This document shows positions 45,780 to 58,284 of a DNA stretch of 64,000 nt, in pieces; within the stretch, counting starts at the first letter, position 1; every line of letters starts with the position of its first letter. Below the pieces are notes generated by a model. It was not told where the DNA came from, did no database searches, and worked only from the letters and a program-made list of their open reading frames with translations. Source of the DNA: Scalesia atractyloides (lineage: Eukaryota > Streptophyta > Magnoliopsida > Asterales > Asteraceae); NCBI GenBank assembly GCA_947069175.1, contig CAMTDV010000007.1, positions 48,317,681 to 48,381,680 on the forward strand, in the 5' to 3' direction. A program made the position numbers and the translations under genes.

Positions 45780-46975
45780 ATGACAATGCCGCCCCGCCGA
45801 AGGAGTTCCAACAATAATACACTGCCGACAACACAAGCAGAGTTAGATGAACGCATTTCACGGGCAGTTGCGCAGTATAAGCTAACCGCTCCGAACATAG
45901 CGGTGGTACCGGAGGTTCAACCGGAACTGGTATTATTCATAAAACCGCACGATACTCTCATTTATTCTATTCGTGCTATTTGGTTACTGACGCTTGAATG
46001 GTGTATCCAATGATTTCAGGTTGCACTTACAAGTAGTTTCTAGACTGCAAACCTCTGAATTTCGATGGTACCGGAGGTGCTGTAGCCTTCGTACGTTGGA
46101 CTGAGAAGACTGATTCAGTCATCCGGAGGAGCAAGTGCCCTGCTGAGCAAAGAGTCACTTATGTTACTGGACTCTTCATGGATGGAGCTTTATCTTGGTG
46201 GAACCTCCAGGTCCAATCTAAGGGTGACGATGCTGCATACGCCCTGACTTGGGAGGAACTTAAAGAAATGATGAGAAAGAAGTATTGCTCAAGATCGGTA
46301 ATTCAAAAGTTGGATAAGGAATTCTGGAATTTAAAAATGATTCTTCAGATATTGCTGGGTACACGCAGCGATTTCATAACTTGTCTCGAGTGGTGCCATA
46401 CTTAGTGGAGCCTGAGTTTAAGCGGATTGAGAGGTACATCTGGGGACTTGTCGTGGAAATTCTGAGTTTGGTTACCTCTTCGAAACCCACTGAAATTGGA
46501 GAAGCAATTGATCTAGTTGTCAGCCTTACCGAGGAGGCTGTACGTCGGGGAGGTTGCCTAAATGTAGTGTGAACAAGAAGGAAACTACTGAGGAGACTAC
46601 GGACTCCAACAAAAGAAAATTTTCCCATTTCAAGAAAGGATCTCGAGGTAATAATAACAGTAACAAGAAGCAAGCCACGAGAGGAATTAAAAAAACCAAG
46701 GCATATGTTACCACCACCACCACAAACACTGCTGCTAAGAATTCTTATACTAGGGGAGCACCGAAATGCCCCAAATGCACTTTCCACCACTACGGGGAAT
46801 GCCGAGGCCCCAAGTGTGGAAAATGTGGTAGGTTTAGACATCGCACCGATATGTGCCGGGGAACAAATACTAGAGATCAAGGTTGTTTTGGATGCGGAGA
46901 CAAAGGCATTTCAAGAAAGATTGCCCTAAAGAAAATCAAGCACGGGGATGAGCATTCGTGATTGGAGCTAAGGAT
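45780..46975 (+). pseudogene. gag: Ty3/gypsy gag (element F), degenerate
   Basis: ATG 45780 gives MTMPPRRRSSNNNTLPTTQA, the basic start common in this gypsy group. After frameshifts the capsid region appears at about 46020-46390 (ALSWWNLQVQSKGDDAAYAL; EELKEMMRKKYCSRSVIQKL). The first zinc knuckle region is CGKCGRFRHRTDMC. The second (CFGCGDKG then ISRKI) has lost its histidine and last cysteine through a frameshift near 46910. Multiple breaks make it inactive. Confidence 0.87.
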
Positions 46976-48830
46976 GCTCGTAAGGACCCAAACGTGGTCA
47001 CCGGTACGTTCCCTATCAACGATCACTTTGCATCTATTCTTTTTAATACTGGGGCAGATTTCAATTTTATTTCTAAGGAATTTAGAGATATACTTGGGTC
47101 GAGTCGAGTAAATTAGATGTTCCGTACTCGATTGAACTAGCTAACGGGATATTAGTCGAATCAGGGGAGATAATAAAGAAATGTACATTAGAATTGGTGA
47201 ACGAAAGTTTGATATAGATTTATTACCAGTTCAACTGGGTAGTTTCGATGTCGTTATTGGGATGGATTGGCTATCCGATAATCGAGCCGAAGTTATATGT
47301 CATGAGAAAATCATTCGCATCCCCTTATCCGACGGAGAACATTTGATGATTCACGGTGAGAAGCATGACACGCCACTACAAATCATAAACTACATGAAAG
47401 CTCAAAAATGTTTGACGAAAGGATGCATCACCTTTCTTGCCCATGTGGTGGATAAGAAGACCGAGGAGCGCAAGGTTGAGGACATACGGTAGTTAGGGAA
47501 TATCCCAAGGTATTTCCGGAAGACTTGCCGGGATTACCTCCACAAAGACAGGTCGAATTACGTATTGATTTAGTGCAAGGAGCTGCACCAGTGGCGAAAG
47601 CCCCTTATCGACTAGCACCCTCGGAAATGCAGGAATTATCTACTCATTTGCAAGAGTTGCTTGACAAAGGTTTCATAAGACTGAGTTTCTCGCCTTGGGG
47701 AGCTCCGGTGTTGTTTGTGTAAAAGAAGGACGGAACTTTTTGCATGTGCATCGACTAGCGGGAACTAAACAAGTTAACTATCAAGAACCGTACCCATTAC
47801 CAAGGATTGACGGTCTATTCGATCCGTTGCAAGGGTCGAGTTTTAACTCAAAAATTGATTTAAGATCCGGGTATCATCAGTTAAGAATCCAAGAGGAAAT
47901 TATTCCTAAGACGGCGTTTAGGACTCGTTACGGTCATTACGAGTTCCTTGTTATGCATCTTGACCTAACAAACGCCCCTGCAGTATTCATGATTTGATGA
48001 ACCGGGTATGTAAGCCATACCTCGACAAGTTCGTAATTGTTTTTATAGATGACATATTGATATACTCGCGAACTCAGGAAGAACACAAACAACACTTGAG
48101 AACTATACCGGAGTTGCTAAAGAAGGAGCAATTATATGCTAAGTTCTCGAAATGCGAATTTTGGATTCGCGAAGTACAATTTATCGGTCACGTAGTGAAC
48201 AAGAACAGAATACATGTTGACCCTTCAAAAATCGAGGCTATAAAGAACTGAACCACACTAAGAACCCCCACGAAAATATGAAAATTCCTAGGTTTAGCAG
48301 GATATTACAGAAGATTTATTGAGAACTTCTCAAAAGTTGCTCAGCCGCTAACCTCGCTTACACCAAAAGGATAGGAAATTTGATTGCGGAGAAAGCAAGA
48401 ATCGGCGTTTCAAGTCTTAAAGGAGAAATTATGTAAAGCACCGATATTAACACTCCCAGATGGTACCGATGACTTTGTGGTGTACTGTGATGCATCGCAT
48501 CAAGGCTTGGGTTGCGTGTTAATGCAACGTGAAAAAGTCATTGCGTACGCGTCGCATCAGCTGAAAGTCCACGAAAGGAATTATACCACGCATAACCTAG
48601 AATTAGGCGTAGTGGTATTTGCCTTGAAGAACTGGCGTGATTATTTATATGGCACTAAGTGTACCATATTCACGGATCATAAAAGTCTGCAACATATATT
48701 CAATCAAAAGGAACTGAATATGCACCAACGGTGTTAGATGGAATTGTTGAATGATTATGACTATGAGATCAAGTATCACCTGAGCAAAGCAAATGTTGTA
48801 GCAGATGCTTTGAGCAAAAAAGAATGAATC
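46976..48830 (+). pseudogene. pol: Ty3/gypsy protease, RT and RNase H (element F), degenerate
   Basis: The protease motif reads FNTGAD (47042-47059), so the catalytic aspartate is replaced by asparagine. The RT is split by stops near 47718 and 47757 and a frameshift near 47993. Its pieces keep KLTIKNRYPLPR-like, YGHYEFLVM and FIDDILIYSR with the catalytic aspartates near 48045. Stops near 48249 and 48372 break the thumb. RNase H (DDFVVYCDASHQGLGCVLMQ) has a stop near 48735. The domain order is Ty3/gypsy. Confidence 0.88.
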
Positions 48831-50317
48831 AAAACATTACGGGTATGAGCTTTAGAAATGACAATCCAGACAAACTTTACAGATCGAGTGCATGATGCAC
48901 AACAAGAAGCTTTAAAACCAGAAAACATTCCAGCGGAATCATTAGGGGAATGGAAAAACAATTGGAACCGAACAAGGATGGAACTTTATATTTCATGGGA
49001 AGGATCCGGATTCCCTATTATGGCGGTTTGCGAGACTTGGTGCTGAATGAAGCACACAAGTCCAAGTACTCGATACACCCAGGATCTGATAAAATGTATA
49101 AGGATTTAAAAGAGTATTATTGGTGGCCTAATCTCAAGGGAGATATTGACCTATGTTGGGAAATGCCTAACTTGTGTGAAGGTCAAGGCGAATACCAAAA
49201 ACCACCTTGTCTATTACAACAACCTGAGATCCCTATTTGGAAGTGGGAACAAATCTCAATGGATGAAAATTACCCCGGACCTTTTGAGGTCATGATATGA
49301 TCTGGGTTATCATTGGTCGGTTAACCAAATCAGCTCACTTCTTACCCATACGTGAGAAAGACAGTACAGAGAAGTTAGCAGAACTGTATCTTAAAGAAAT
49401 CGTGGCACGTCATGGAGTGCCAATCTCGATAATCTCTGATAGAGATGGTCTCTTTGTGTCATGGATCTAGAATCATTCCAAAATTTGTTTGGTTTTCGCT
49501 TAGATTTAACCACAACTTTTCACCCATAGACCGATGGTCAAAGCGAGCGAACCATCCAAACGTTGGAAGACATGCTTCGGGCCTGTTTGATGGATTTAGG
49601 CGGAAACTGGGATACTCATTTACCGTTGGTAGAGTTTTCCTACAATAACAGTTATAACACCAGCATCAAGGCTGCGCCATTCGAAGCACTATATGGACGA
49701 AAGTGCCGATCACCGCTATGTTGGGCGAAAGTCGGTGACAGAGAACTCATTGGTCCCAAGTTAGTACAAGAGACCGTAGACAAGATATTCAAGACCCATG
49801 AACATATTAAAGCGGCTCGAGATAGACAAAAGAGCTACACAGATCGAAGACGCAAACCATTATCCTTCGAGGTCGGAGACAAAGTATTATTAAAGGTCTC
49901 ACCTTGGAAAGGTGTAGCTGATTCGGGAAGCGCGGGAAACTAAACCCGAGATATATCAGACCTTTCGAAATTCTGGCAAAGATCGGTACAGTGGCTTACA
50001 AATTAAAACTGCTAGAGGAACTCATTAATGTACACGACACATTTCATGTGTCTAATCTGAAGAAAAGTCCGACTAATGACATCGTTATCATTCCAGCGGA
50101 TGAGATTCATGTTGATGACAAACTTCAATTTACCAAAGAACCAGTTGAAGTCATGGACTGGAAAGTCCAAAAGACGAGAAGAAGCCAAATCAAACTGGTA
50201 AAAGTTTGCTGGAACTCGCGTCACGGTCCTGAGTACACGTGGGAACGTGAAGATCAGATCAAGTCAAAATACCCCCACCTGTTCAAGAAGACTCCTTTAG
50301 AGGATGCCTCAAACTGA
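48831..50317 (+). pseudogene. pol: Ty3/gypsy integrase with chromodomain-like tail (element F), degenerate
   Basis: The histidine part HKSKYSIHPGSDKMY is near 49060, and the CX2C motif is damaged. The core is broken by stops and frameshifts between 49300 and 49560 and loses clear second-aspartate context. EDMLRACLMDLGGNWDTHLP and FEALYGRKCRSPLCW follow. The end (49991-50317) has FHVSNLKKSP and a chromodomain-like YTWEREDQIKSKYPHLF. Confidence 0.86.
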
Positions 50318-50352
50318 ATTTTCGGACGAAATTCTTTTTAACAGGGGGAGTA
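50317..50352 (+). promoter_or_regulatory. Stem-loop and polypurine tract, element F
   Basis: AATTTTCGGACGAAATT (50317-50333) is the same stem-loop with one loop base and one arm base lost. The tract AACAGGGGGAGTA runs to the LTR start at 50353. Confidence 0.75.
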
Positions 50353-51259
50353 TGTGACAAATGGCAAATAACCGGTAATTCCGTACAACTTAATCACTAT
50401 TTTTATTTTAAAATCTCATGCATATTATTGTAATTTAATTGTGTAATTGAGTCGTATGTCATATCCTGAGGATTAGGGCAAATAAATCAGATCATAATAT
50501 ATACTGGTTTCCGTTACGACACGGAACAAACCAATTAATGCCCTAAAAGTGTTGGTAGAAAGTGTTGGACGCATTATTTGCGGTGGCACTATTTGTGTCG
50601 GCAAAACCGCTAAAACGAATCAGAACAACGGCATGTTAATGCCATACCCGAGTCCATATATAAATGAAAATACTTATTTGAGATAAACCATTACAATAAT
50701 ACATAACTTTCCGGTACAACGCCTAAATTGCAAAATTGTCCGTTTCGACCAAAAAGGCGACAAATGTTAGTTTGTCCGCAATACTAATTCGGTGGATTTC
50801 GGATGTCAGAATAATAATAAAAGAATGTTAATCATCCTAAAACAATGTGAGAATAGCATAAAATATATGGGCAAGGCCCAATTGTATAAATTATATGGAC
50901 AAAGCCCAAAACATATAAATTACATGGGCTAGGCCCAAAGACATAAATTACATGGGCTAGGCCCAATGACATGAAAACATGGGCTAGGGCCAACGACATG
51001 AATTACACGGGCTAGGCCCAATGACACGAAAACATGGGCTAGGCCCAATGACATGAAAACATGGGCTAGGCCCAATGACATGAAAACATGGGCTAGGCCC
51101 AATGACATAGATGACATGGGCAAGGCCCAATGACACGTGTGCAAGGCACAAGGACATGTGTAGGGCAAGGCCCAGTTACACACGATATAAGAACAATATA
51201 TATATATATAGTATGAATATATATGTATGTATATATATATGTATGTATATATATATATG

Positions 51260-51291
<32 letters not shown>

Positions 51292-52325
51292 TGAGAAATA
51301 TATATAACAATATAAATCGAATAAACAAACTACCAACATTATGATAACATCAAAAGTTGTTGTATCATAACAAAGAAATACATAACAAGAATTCAAGAAG
51401 AACAACGAGTACAAGGTCCATTGAGGCCGAGGTGTCTAATAACCTCGATACATATGTAGGTTACACACGTATACAGACTCTGACCGTGATTAGTACGGCG
51501 TACGGAAAGCAAAGCTGTGAGTTCATGTCCCTCCTTTAAATTATTTCAATGTTTTGTTTTAAAAACTATCGAGGGGAAATGCGTTTCATAACAAATAGTT
51601 TGTTAGCTATGGGTTTCGTTGATAACATGATCATTTGTGCGTAAGTAGGATGATGACAATAGTAACCATTAATCACATAGTGATCAAGGTGCAAAACAAG
51701 TAGATCTATTGAGTTTGAGACCCGCTCCACTCCTGGTTGGTATACCCTTCGAAGTGCTTTTGTGATCCCAATGATGTCAAAGTTGTCTCGGTTTGGTTAC
51801 TTACTTATGGCACATATATGTCTGGGTGCTCGCGACACATCGATAGATCCTTAAAAATGCCATGGTGCTAATAACATACTCGGATTCATTACAGGATTTC
51901 AAGAATGACATTTTATATGAAAAACATTAACTACATGAACTCGCCAATTTTTTGTTGACTTTTAAAATTACATGTATTTCAGGATGCAAGACATGAGCTG
52001 GTGATATGATTCGGGTTATGGAAAAATGTCAAGACAACAACGTGCCATCTTTTGTAGGGTTTGCCTTTTATATCCCAACTTCGTAACCTCATTACGCAGT
52101 AACGATGAAAACAATATCTTATTTTGAAGTAATATATGTTGAATTATGTTTATGATGACAAGTTGAAATAGATAATAACATGAAATCACTCTCGGATGAT
52201 TGTATTTATGGAATGAAACTTATTAATAGTATGGCATCATTGTCAATTTATATTGTTTACTAAATTGGAAGCAATGATTAATAATAGTCACACCCTTGCG
52301 CTTCCGCTACGACCAGGGTATGACA
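50353..52325 (+). repeat. Element F second LTR (1973 bp)
   Basis: It starts TGTGACAAATGGC after a polypurine tract and ends GGGTATGACA. Unlike a terminal 3' LTR it is followed by a primer site (52329-52340) and leader matching 31965-32216. A palindromic array lies at 50866-51175 and a TA/TATG microsatellite at 51195-51305. Confidence 0.88.
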
Positions 52326-52586
52326 GGTTGGTATCAGAGCTCCGATTAGAGTGAACCGGGAAACACTTTTCATTAAAAAATTTGGTCTACAATCACCGAG
52401 GGCTCACACATGAAAACAAAGTGTAAAACATAACAAAAATGTTTTCGGAATTATTACAAAATAACAAAAAGGTTTTCATTGTGTCACGATAACATGAGGA
52501 TCTATCACACGAGCTCAACTATAAGTAACAAGCAAGGATCAATACATGATTAGACAATAATGGATAGACACGAAACATTAAGATTA
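52326..52586 (+). other. Second primer site and leader of element F tandem
   Basis: TGGTATCAGAGC at 52329 and about 250 bases of leader are homologous to 31965-32216. Similarity stops at ATTAAGATTAC (52586), where unrelated sequence begins. Confidence 0.8.
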
Positions 52587-55500
52587 CAAAATGCGAAACT
52601 TGGAAGACTTGTGTTTTTGGTATAGGTGTGAATACTTGAAAGCCTTGTCTAAGATAAACGCTTATCGCGTAACGAACAAAATGCGAAATGAACGTCAGTG
52701 ACCGCCTGACTAATGTTAGAATCCTAAAAATATTTTGCTATGATTAAAATGTTATTTTTAATCATATTCGTGAGGAAAAATTAATTAAAACAATTAAGAA
52801 CTCTATTTTGCAAGTTTAAGCGCTACTGCGCAATACCGCGTGTATACTGTAAAATACAGCCAATGCAGCCAGTCCAGGCAAATAAAGTATTGTTCAGCAA
52901 TATTATGGTAAGTTTATTTTTATAATATGATGAAAATAATTTAAAATGTCTTAAAACGCAATTAAAACGCGAGATAAAATACACGGTAGCCAGTAAAATA
53001 CCTGTTTTAGCTAATATATATTATATATGTTTGTATATGCATGTATATGAGAGAGAGGGTGTAGGTGGCGACTATGGAACCTTCTCTTGATTTCTTTCAT
53101 CATGAGAAATGTTATACATTGGAAGAATACACAATGATTATATGTCTTCCAACACTCAATATTATTACATTTTCAAGATCAAAATTCAAAAATTCTTCTC
53201 TCATCTCTCTCTCAAAACCGCACATACATACACCTCCATTTTTGCGTTTCAAACATAATCTTGAAGATTAAATCCATTCTAAGCTGGTTTGAAGATCCAA
53301 GGGTGATTTCAAGGAGGAACAAGCTCCATAACATCAAACTTTATCAAAACCCACCAAAAATCTTGAAGGTATAAATTTACTTTTAAAATCATGTTCATGA
53401 TTCTTGGTGATGATGATGATGGAAGGTTTCTATTGATCTTGGAATTATTCACAAACTTGAAAACTAATAATAAATGAGTTTTAATCAAAATAAAAATGGA
53501 AGCATATGTATATACATATATATAGCCGTGAGTATGTGTATATACATGTTAGAGTTGTGTTTTGATTTTTGTTAAATCTTGATTGATGTGATTCATGGAA
53601 GATGGATGCATGCATGATTAAAATGGGTTTTTACAAAAGTTTATACGATTAAAAATTAACATGTAAAAGTGGATTTTTGGATGTATATGTACACATGTGT
53701 GTGTGTCGTGTATATGTATATATGTATGCATGCATGTGGGTTATTGTTGGATAATCATAAATGTAAGAATGTTACATGCATTTATGTCAAAATGATTAGA
53801 CGATGATTTGATGAAGATGTCTTGAATTGTTTTGAACATGGAATAAATGTATGTAGGATAAATTTAAGTTTTGGATGAAAATAAAATAATAACCATGCAT
53901 TAGATTCTTGTACATAAGGATGCATGATGATCATCAGATGGTGAATTGGGTATGATATGATAAATATAGATAAAATCAGATTATAAACACTAAAAATAAT
54001 ATTATTTGATGTGTTATGGTGATATGAAATTATGTCATAAGTTAGATAGCTTTGCATGTTGTACATGTAGCTTAAAAAGTAGTAAAATGGGTGTAATTGC
54101 ATGATTTATGTGGCTTACATGAAATCTGCACTACCATGAGTATAAGTACCATTTTATTCAATAAATAACATGTGTTATGTTAAAATATCAAGTCGTTACG
54201 AATTGGATGATTATAGTAAAGTTCGGTACAATACTATGCATCAAAAACGGTAAAAATTGGCTTTTAAAGTGATTTTTACAAAACTGTTTTAGATCAAAAT
54301 ATAAACTGAATATTTTTGAGATAAATATAAGTATTTTAAATTATATTAAGTATCTTTGGTGTTTGGCTAGTCATACGTGACTTCCGACGCTCGAAAACGT
54401 TATCGAAAACATTAAAATATGCATATTTCAATGTACACGACTATGGATTGTTCAAGGGTGAACTTTGTGTAATATGATATGATATATGAATATGAGTATG
54501 TGTAATGTGTTATGTCAAGTGTTGACATGATAGTAGGATTTATGACTATGCATGTACACTTGCTCGGTTGAAACAAGAATTCCGTTAAAAGTCGCGTTAG
54601 TATGTAACTTATTTTCAATCATGAAAATAATACATAGGTTAACTTGATGAGTTATTTCATGTATAAATTCTTTAAAAATGATAAAATATGTAAGTTGATG
54701 AGATACGTGTAATACGCTATTTGATAATATGTTCACGTTTATGTGTGTATATATATTACGAAGCATAAATCGTAGATATATTGCTTATAAACGGGTGTGA
54801 TAATGGATATAACATAATGAGGGTCACCAATAAAATCATTCAAGCCACAAAAATCTTTATATATATATATATAATATATGAATACGCCCCACATAATAAA
54901 AAATAAAGACTTTTTGAGAAAATCTCAAAGTTATGTGAAAATTCTAAGTATCGGAGAAACTTAGGTATTTTGTGGAATATTGGTTATTAAATCATTCATA
55001 CTTAAATTAGGACGTGTAGACCAAATTGTGGGATCGCGCTAATATAAAGACACACCAAAGGTGAGTGTCACTAACCCCTCTTTAACTGTTTTATATAACG
55101 TTTTGGGGGAAGAACACGCCTTAAAAGGATAAATATACGTTTTTGTATAAAATATGCCTTTAAAAATTATTACTATATTTTCATGGAAAATATATGGTTT
55201 TGATGAATATAATTATACGTTTCGGGAGAAATGGGTTTTGATGAATATAAATATACGTTTCGGGGAGAAACAGGTTTTGATTGGTTATATATATGTTTCG
55301 AGGAGAAACGGGAATTATTACGGTGTTTTGGATAAATCAACCGTGTAGATTTAAAAATGCTTAAATCTAAGTTGTGACGAATTTGCTCGATCTCAAGAGA
55401 GTAAGTATCGGTATTGGCTTACGTTTCGCTAGGGACTTCGGGAAATTCTCGTATAACACAAAATATTAAATTTATCAAATTTTAGTAGGATTATATATAA

Positions 55501-56309
55501 TAATATATATATATAATATAATATATATTGTACATGAGCAAGGCATTATAAGTGGCCCATTGTGGGCACTTGCGCAATTTTTTCTGTTTAATCATTAATA
55601 CATTATGCGTGGAATTGTTGATAGATTTATCGGGTTGACCACCCCGTCGTGACCGGTAGCTTCGTGTCAAGTCAAGCGACGAATTTATATTATGTCATTG
55701 TCTAGCTTTGATTATACCCTTATTGTTAATATATAACTTGTATGTCTTGCAAACTTATGAATCTGAACATTTGATGCTAAATATTTAATATATGTAAACC
55801 CTGGGAAGATGTCTTAATATCGAAGGTTTTAGGAAAACGCTTGCGATGACTGACCCTCGGATTTTGTAATGGAAATAAAATTGACTTTCTTAATTATATG
55901 GATGTTTTATTATTAAACACATAATAAGTAAGTTGTCCTTGGATCAAATTATTTATAATTTGAATATGTGAACTCACTCTCCTTTGTGTTGACACTTGAT
56001 TTTAACGTGTTCTTTGGGTACTTGAGTTCGGCTCCAGGATTTTGGCGTATATTGTGGTTGTTGATGCATGTTATGTTAAAGAATATTTTGGACAACTTCT
56101 AAAACTATTTTGGGACCAAGTGTGTGCTAAGATCCATAAGGATCAAGACAACTTAACTATGTTGTGGTTGTGTTTAAACTTTAAACTTATGTTTTAGTTA
56201 AGTGAATGTCCAAAAATAAATAGTGCATCATCCGCAAAAATACTTATGGGCACCAACTTCTATCACCACTACGCTTGTATTTCCACTACGACATTTTTGG
56301 GGTGTGACA
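52587..56309 (+). repeat. LTR-like sequence H (long gypsy LTR, left edge uncertain)
   Basis: The right end TTTGGGGTGTGACA (to 56309) is a gypsy LTR end. The intron-like donor block (GGTGAGTGTCA at 55060) and ACTCACTCTCCTTTGTGTTGAC (about 55973) match blocks in the other LTRs. A TATA-like stretch lies near 53015. No primer site follows; the sequence passes directly into the truncated Tat element. The first part (52587-52700) may not belong to the LTR. I see no gene. Confidence 0.55.
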
Positions 56310-57370
56310 GATAATCCTTAAGAGCTTGAGTGCAGCTTCATGCTTCTCGGTCCACTCAAACTTCTTATTCTTCCTCAAGATGTCATAGAAATACTTGCAC
56401 TTTTCTAAGGACTTTGAACTGAACCTGTTCAAAGCTGCGATCCTTCCTGTTAGCCTTTGGACATCTTTTGCACTGGTAGGAGATTTTAAGTTTATAATCG
56501 CCTTTATTTGCTAAGGGCTATATTCAGTTCCTCTTTTTGTCACCATATAGCCCAAGAACTTTCCAGCTTTGACACCAAAATGGCATTTCGAAGGATTCAG
56601 CTTCATGTTGTAGCGATCAAGTATATTAAATGTAACCTCTAGATCTTTAAGATAATCCTCGACCTTATTAGACTTGACTACGTATCATCAATGTACACTT
56701 CCATGGTATCACCAAGTTGTTCTTTGAACATCATGTTGACAAGTCTTTGGTATGTTGCACCTACATTTCTTAGTCCGAAAGGCATAGCAATATAACAATA
56801 TATACCGTTAGGGGTCATTAATGTAGTATCCTATTGCTCAAATGGTTCCATCTATATTTGCTGAAATCCAGATGAAGCATCCATGAAGGTTATCTCATGA
56901 CCAGTGGTAGCATCCCCATGGAGTCAATGTGTGGAAGTGGAAAGGATCCTTAGGACATGCCTTGTTTAAGTTAGTAAAATCGACACATACCCTCCACTTT
57001 CCATTTTTCTTTTGAACTACCACCACATTGTCTAACCACCTAGGATATTTTACTTCCCTAATCATACCTACTTTTATGAGTTTATTTACCTCCTCTTGTA
57101 TAATGGCATTTCTCTCAGGCGCGAATTTCCTCCTTTTCTTGTGGATAGGCCTGAAATTTGTCTATACCTAGTTTATGTGATATTACGTCTTTGGAAATAC
57201 CTGTCATGTCTTCGTGCTTCCATGCAACGGTTGATTTCCTTCTTTTGAGGAAGGATATGAGATCCTCTTCAATAGAATGAATGATCCATGGTCCTATAGA
57301 TACCTTAATGTCAGGATCCTCAGGTTCCATTATTACTTCCTTGATCTCCTGTTCCCTTGCGTCCATTACG
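56310..57370 (-). pseudogene. pol: Tat-type Ty3/gypsy reverse transcriptase (element I), truncated
   Basis: On the minus strand the RT reads MPFGLRNVGATYQRLVN and MEVYIDDT with the catalytic YIDD near 56695. The N-terminal side shows the HKLGIDKFQAYPQEKEEIRA segment (57200-57115) that precedes RT in Tat and Athila elements. Many frameshifts are present. The gene ends abruptly at 56310, at the LTR end of H. RNase H, integrase and the 3' LTR are missing. Confidence 0.82.
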
Positions 57371-58284
57371 TCTCGAGGAGGATTCTATAATTTCTATGCC
57401 GCTCTTATCTTTGAAGCAGGCTTCATCGAAGAGGTATAGCAATTCTTAGCTTCCTATTGGTCACTATCTATCTTCACTACTCCCCAAGGAGTTGGGAGTT
57501 TTACACACTATTCATATGTTGAGGGAACAACCTTCATCTCGTGGATCCAGGGCCTGCCAAGAATCACCTTATAACAAGACAAGCTGTCAATAACACAAAA
57601 TATTTTGATAGAGTTTACTCCTCTCTCTCTCTCTATAATATATACATATATATCTATATACTATATACATATATATCTATATATATGTACGTATATATAC
57701 CATATATATATACGTTTATACCATATATATATATATAGTATATAATACGTGTATAATGTATACTATATATAGTATATAGATTATACTATAGTAATAAGTA
57801 TAGTATCTATATACTAGTATCACATATATATATATATACGTATACTCTATATACGTATACATCTATATACGTATTATATACTATATATATAATATACGTA
57901 TATAATATATATATATCGGTAATTTGATGTCCCCCAATGTATTCTTGGTTTCACCACTGAAGCTAACTAGTACTGAGGATCTTGGCATATTCATTTTCTT
58001 GAGCACATCAATCTGCACAATATTCATAGAGCTTCCTCTATCTATGTGAATCCCGCGAACTAAATGGTTAGCAATAAATAGTGTTATGAGTAGACCGTCA
58101 TGGTGACAATCCTAGAAGTTAACCCTGTCATCCTCATCAATGGATATTTTTTCTGATCCATCAACATGGAAGTCCTGATGGGTCTATCACCATTCTTGAA
58201 TTTAGTTTCCTTTGCATGACTCTTAGCTACCGAGATGGAAGTGCCACAAATGTTTGATCCTCCTGAAATCAAGTTAATCACTTG
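57371..58284 (-). pseudogene. pol: Tat-type protease and spacer (element I) with AT microsatellite
   Basis: The protease-like motif IDRGSSMNIVQID lies at about 58045-58010, in place of the family's D-N-G-S-S. Downstream the region is broken by a long TA-rich microsatellite (57619-57920). Beyond it, near 57500, the stretch KTPNSLGSSE resembles the protease-RT spacer of Tat elements. The gene is inactive. Confidence 0.65.
57619..57920. repeat. TA-rich microsatellite inside element I
   Basis: A CT run is followed by about 300 bases of TATA, TATAC and TATACG repeats. It expanded inside a former coding region. Confidence 0.9.

Noticed and set aside
45780..46013. Host gene start
   Set aside because: The basic MPPRRR start and the following capsid and zinc-knuckle pieces identify it as gag of element F.
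53065..53271. Short plant gene in the H region
   Set aside because: Low complexity reading in an LTR-like area near a TATA-like stretch, with no domain or splice structure to support it.
57619..57920. Replication origin or promoter cluster from the TATA-rich tract
   Set aside because: It is a simple microsatellite inside a decayed coding region.
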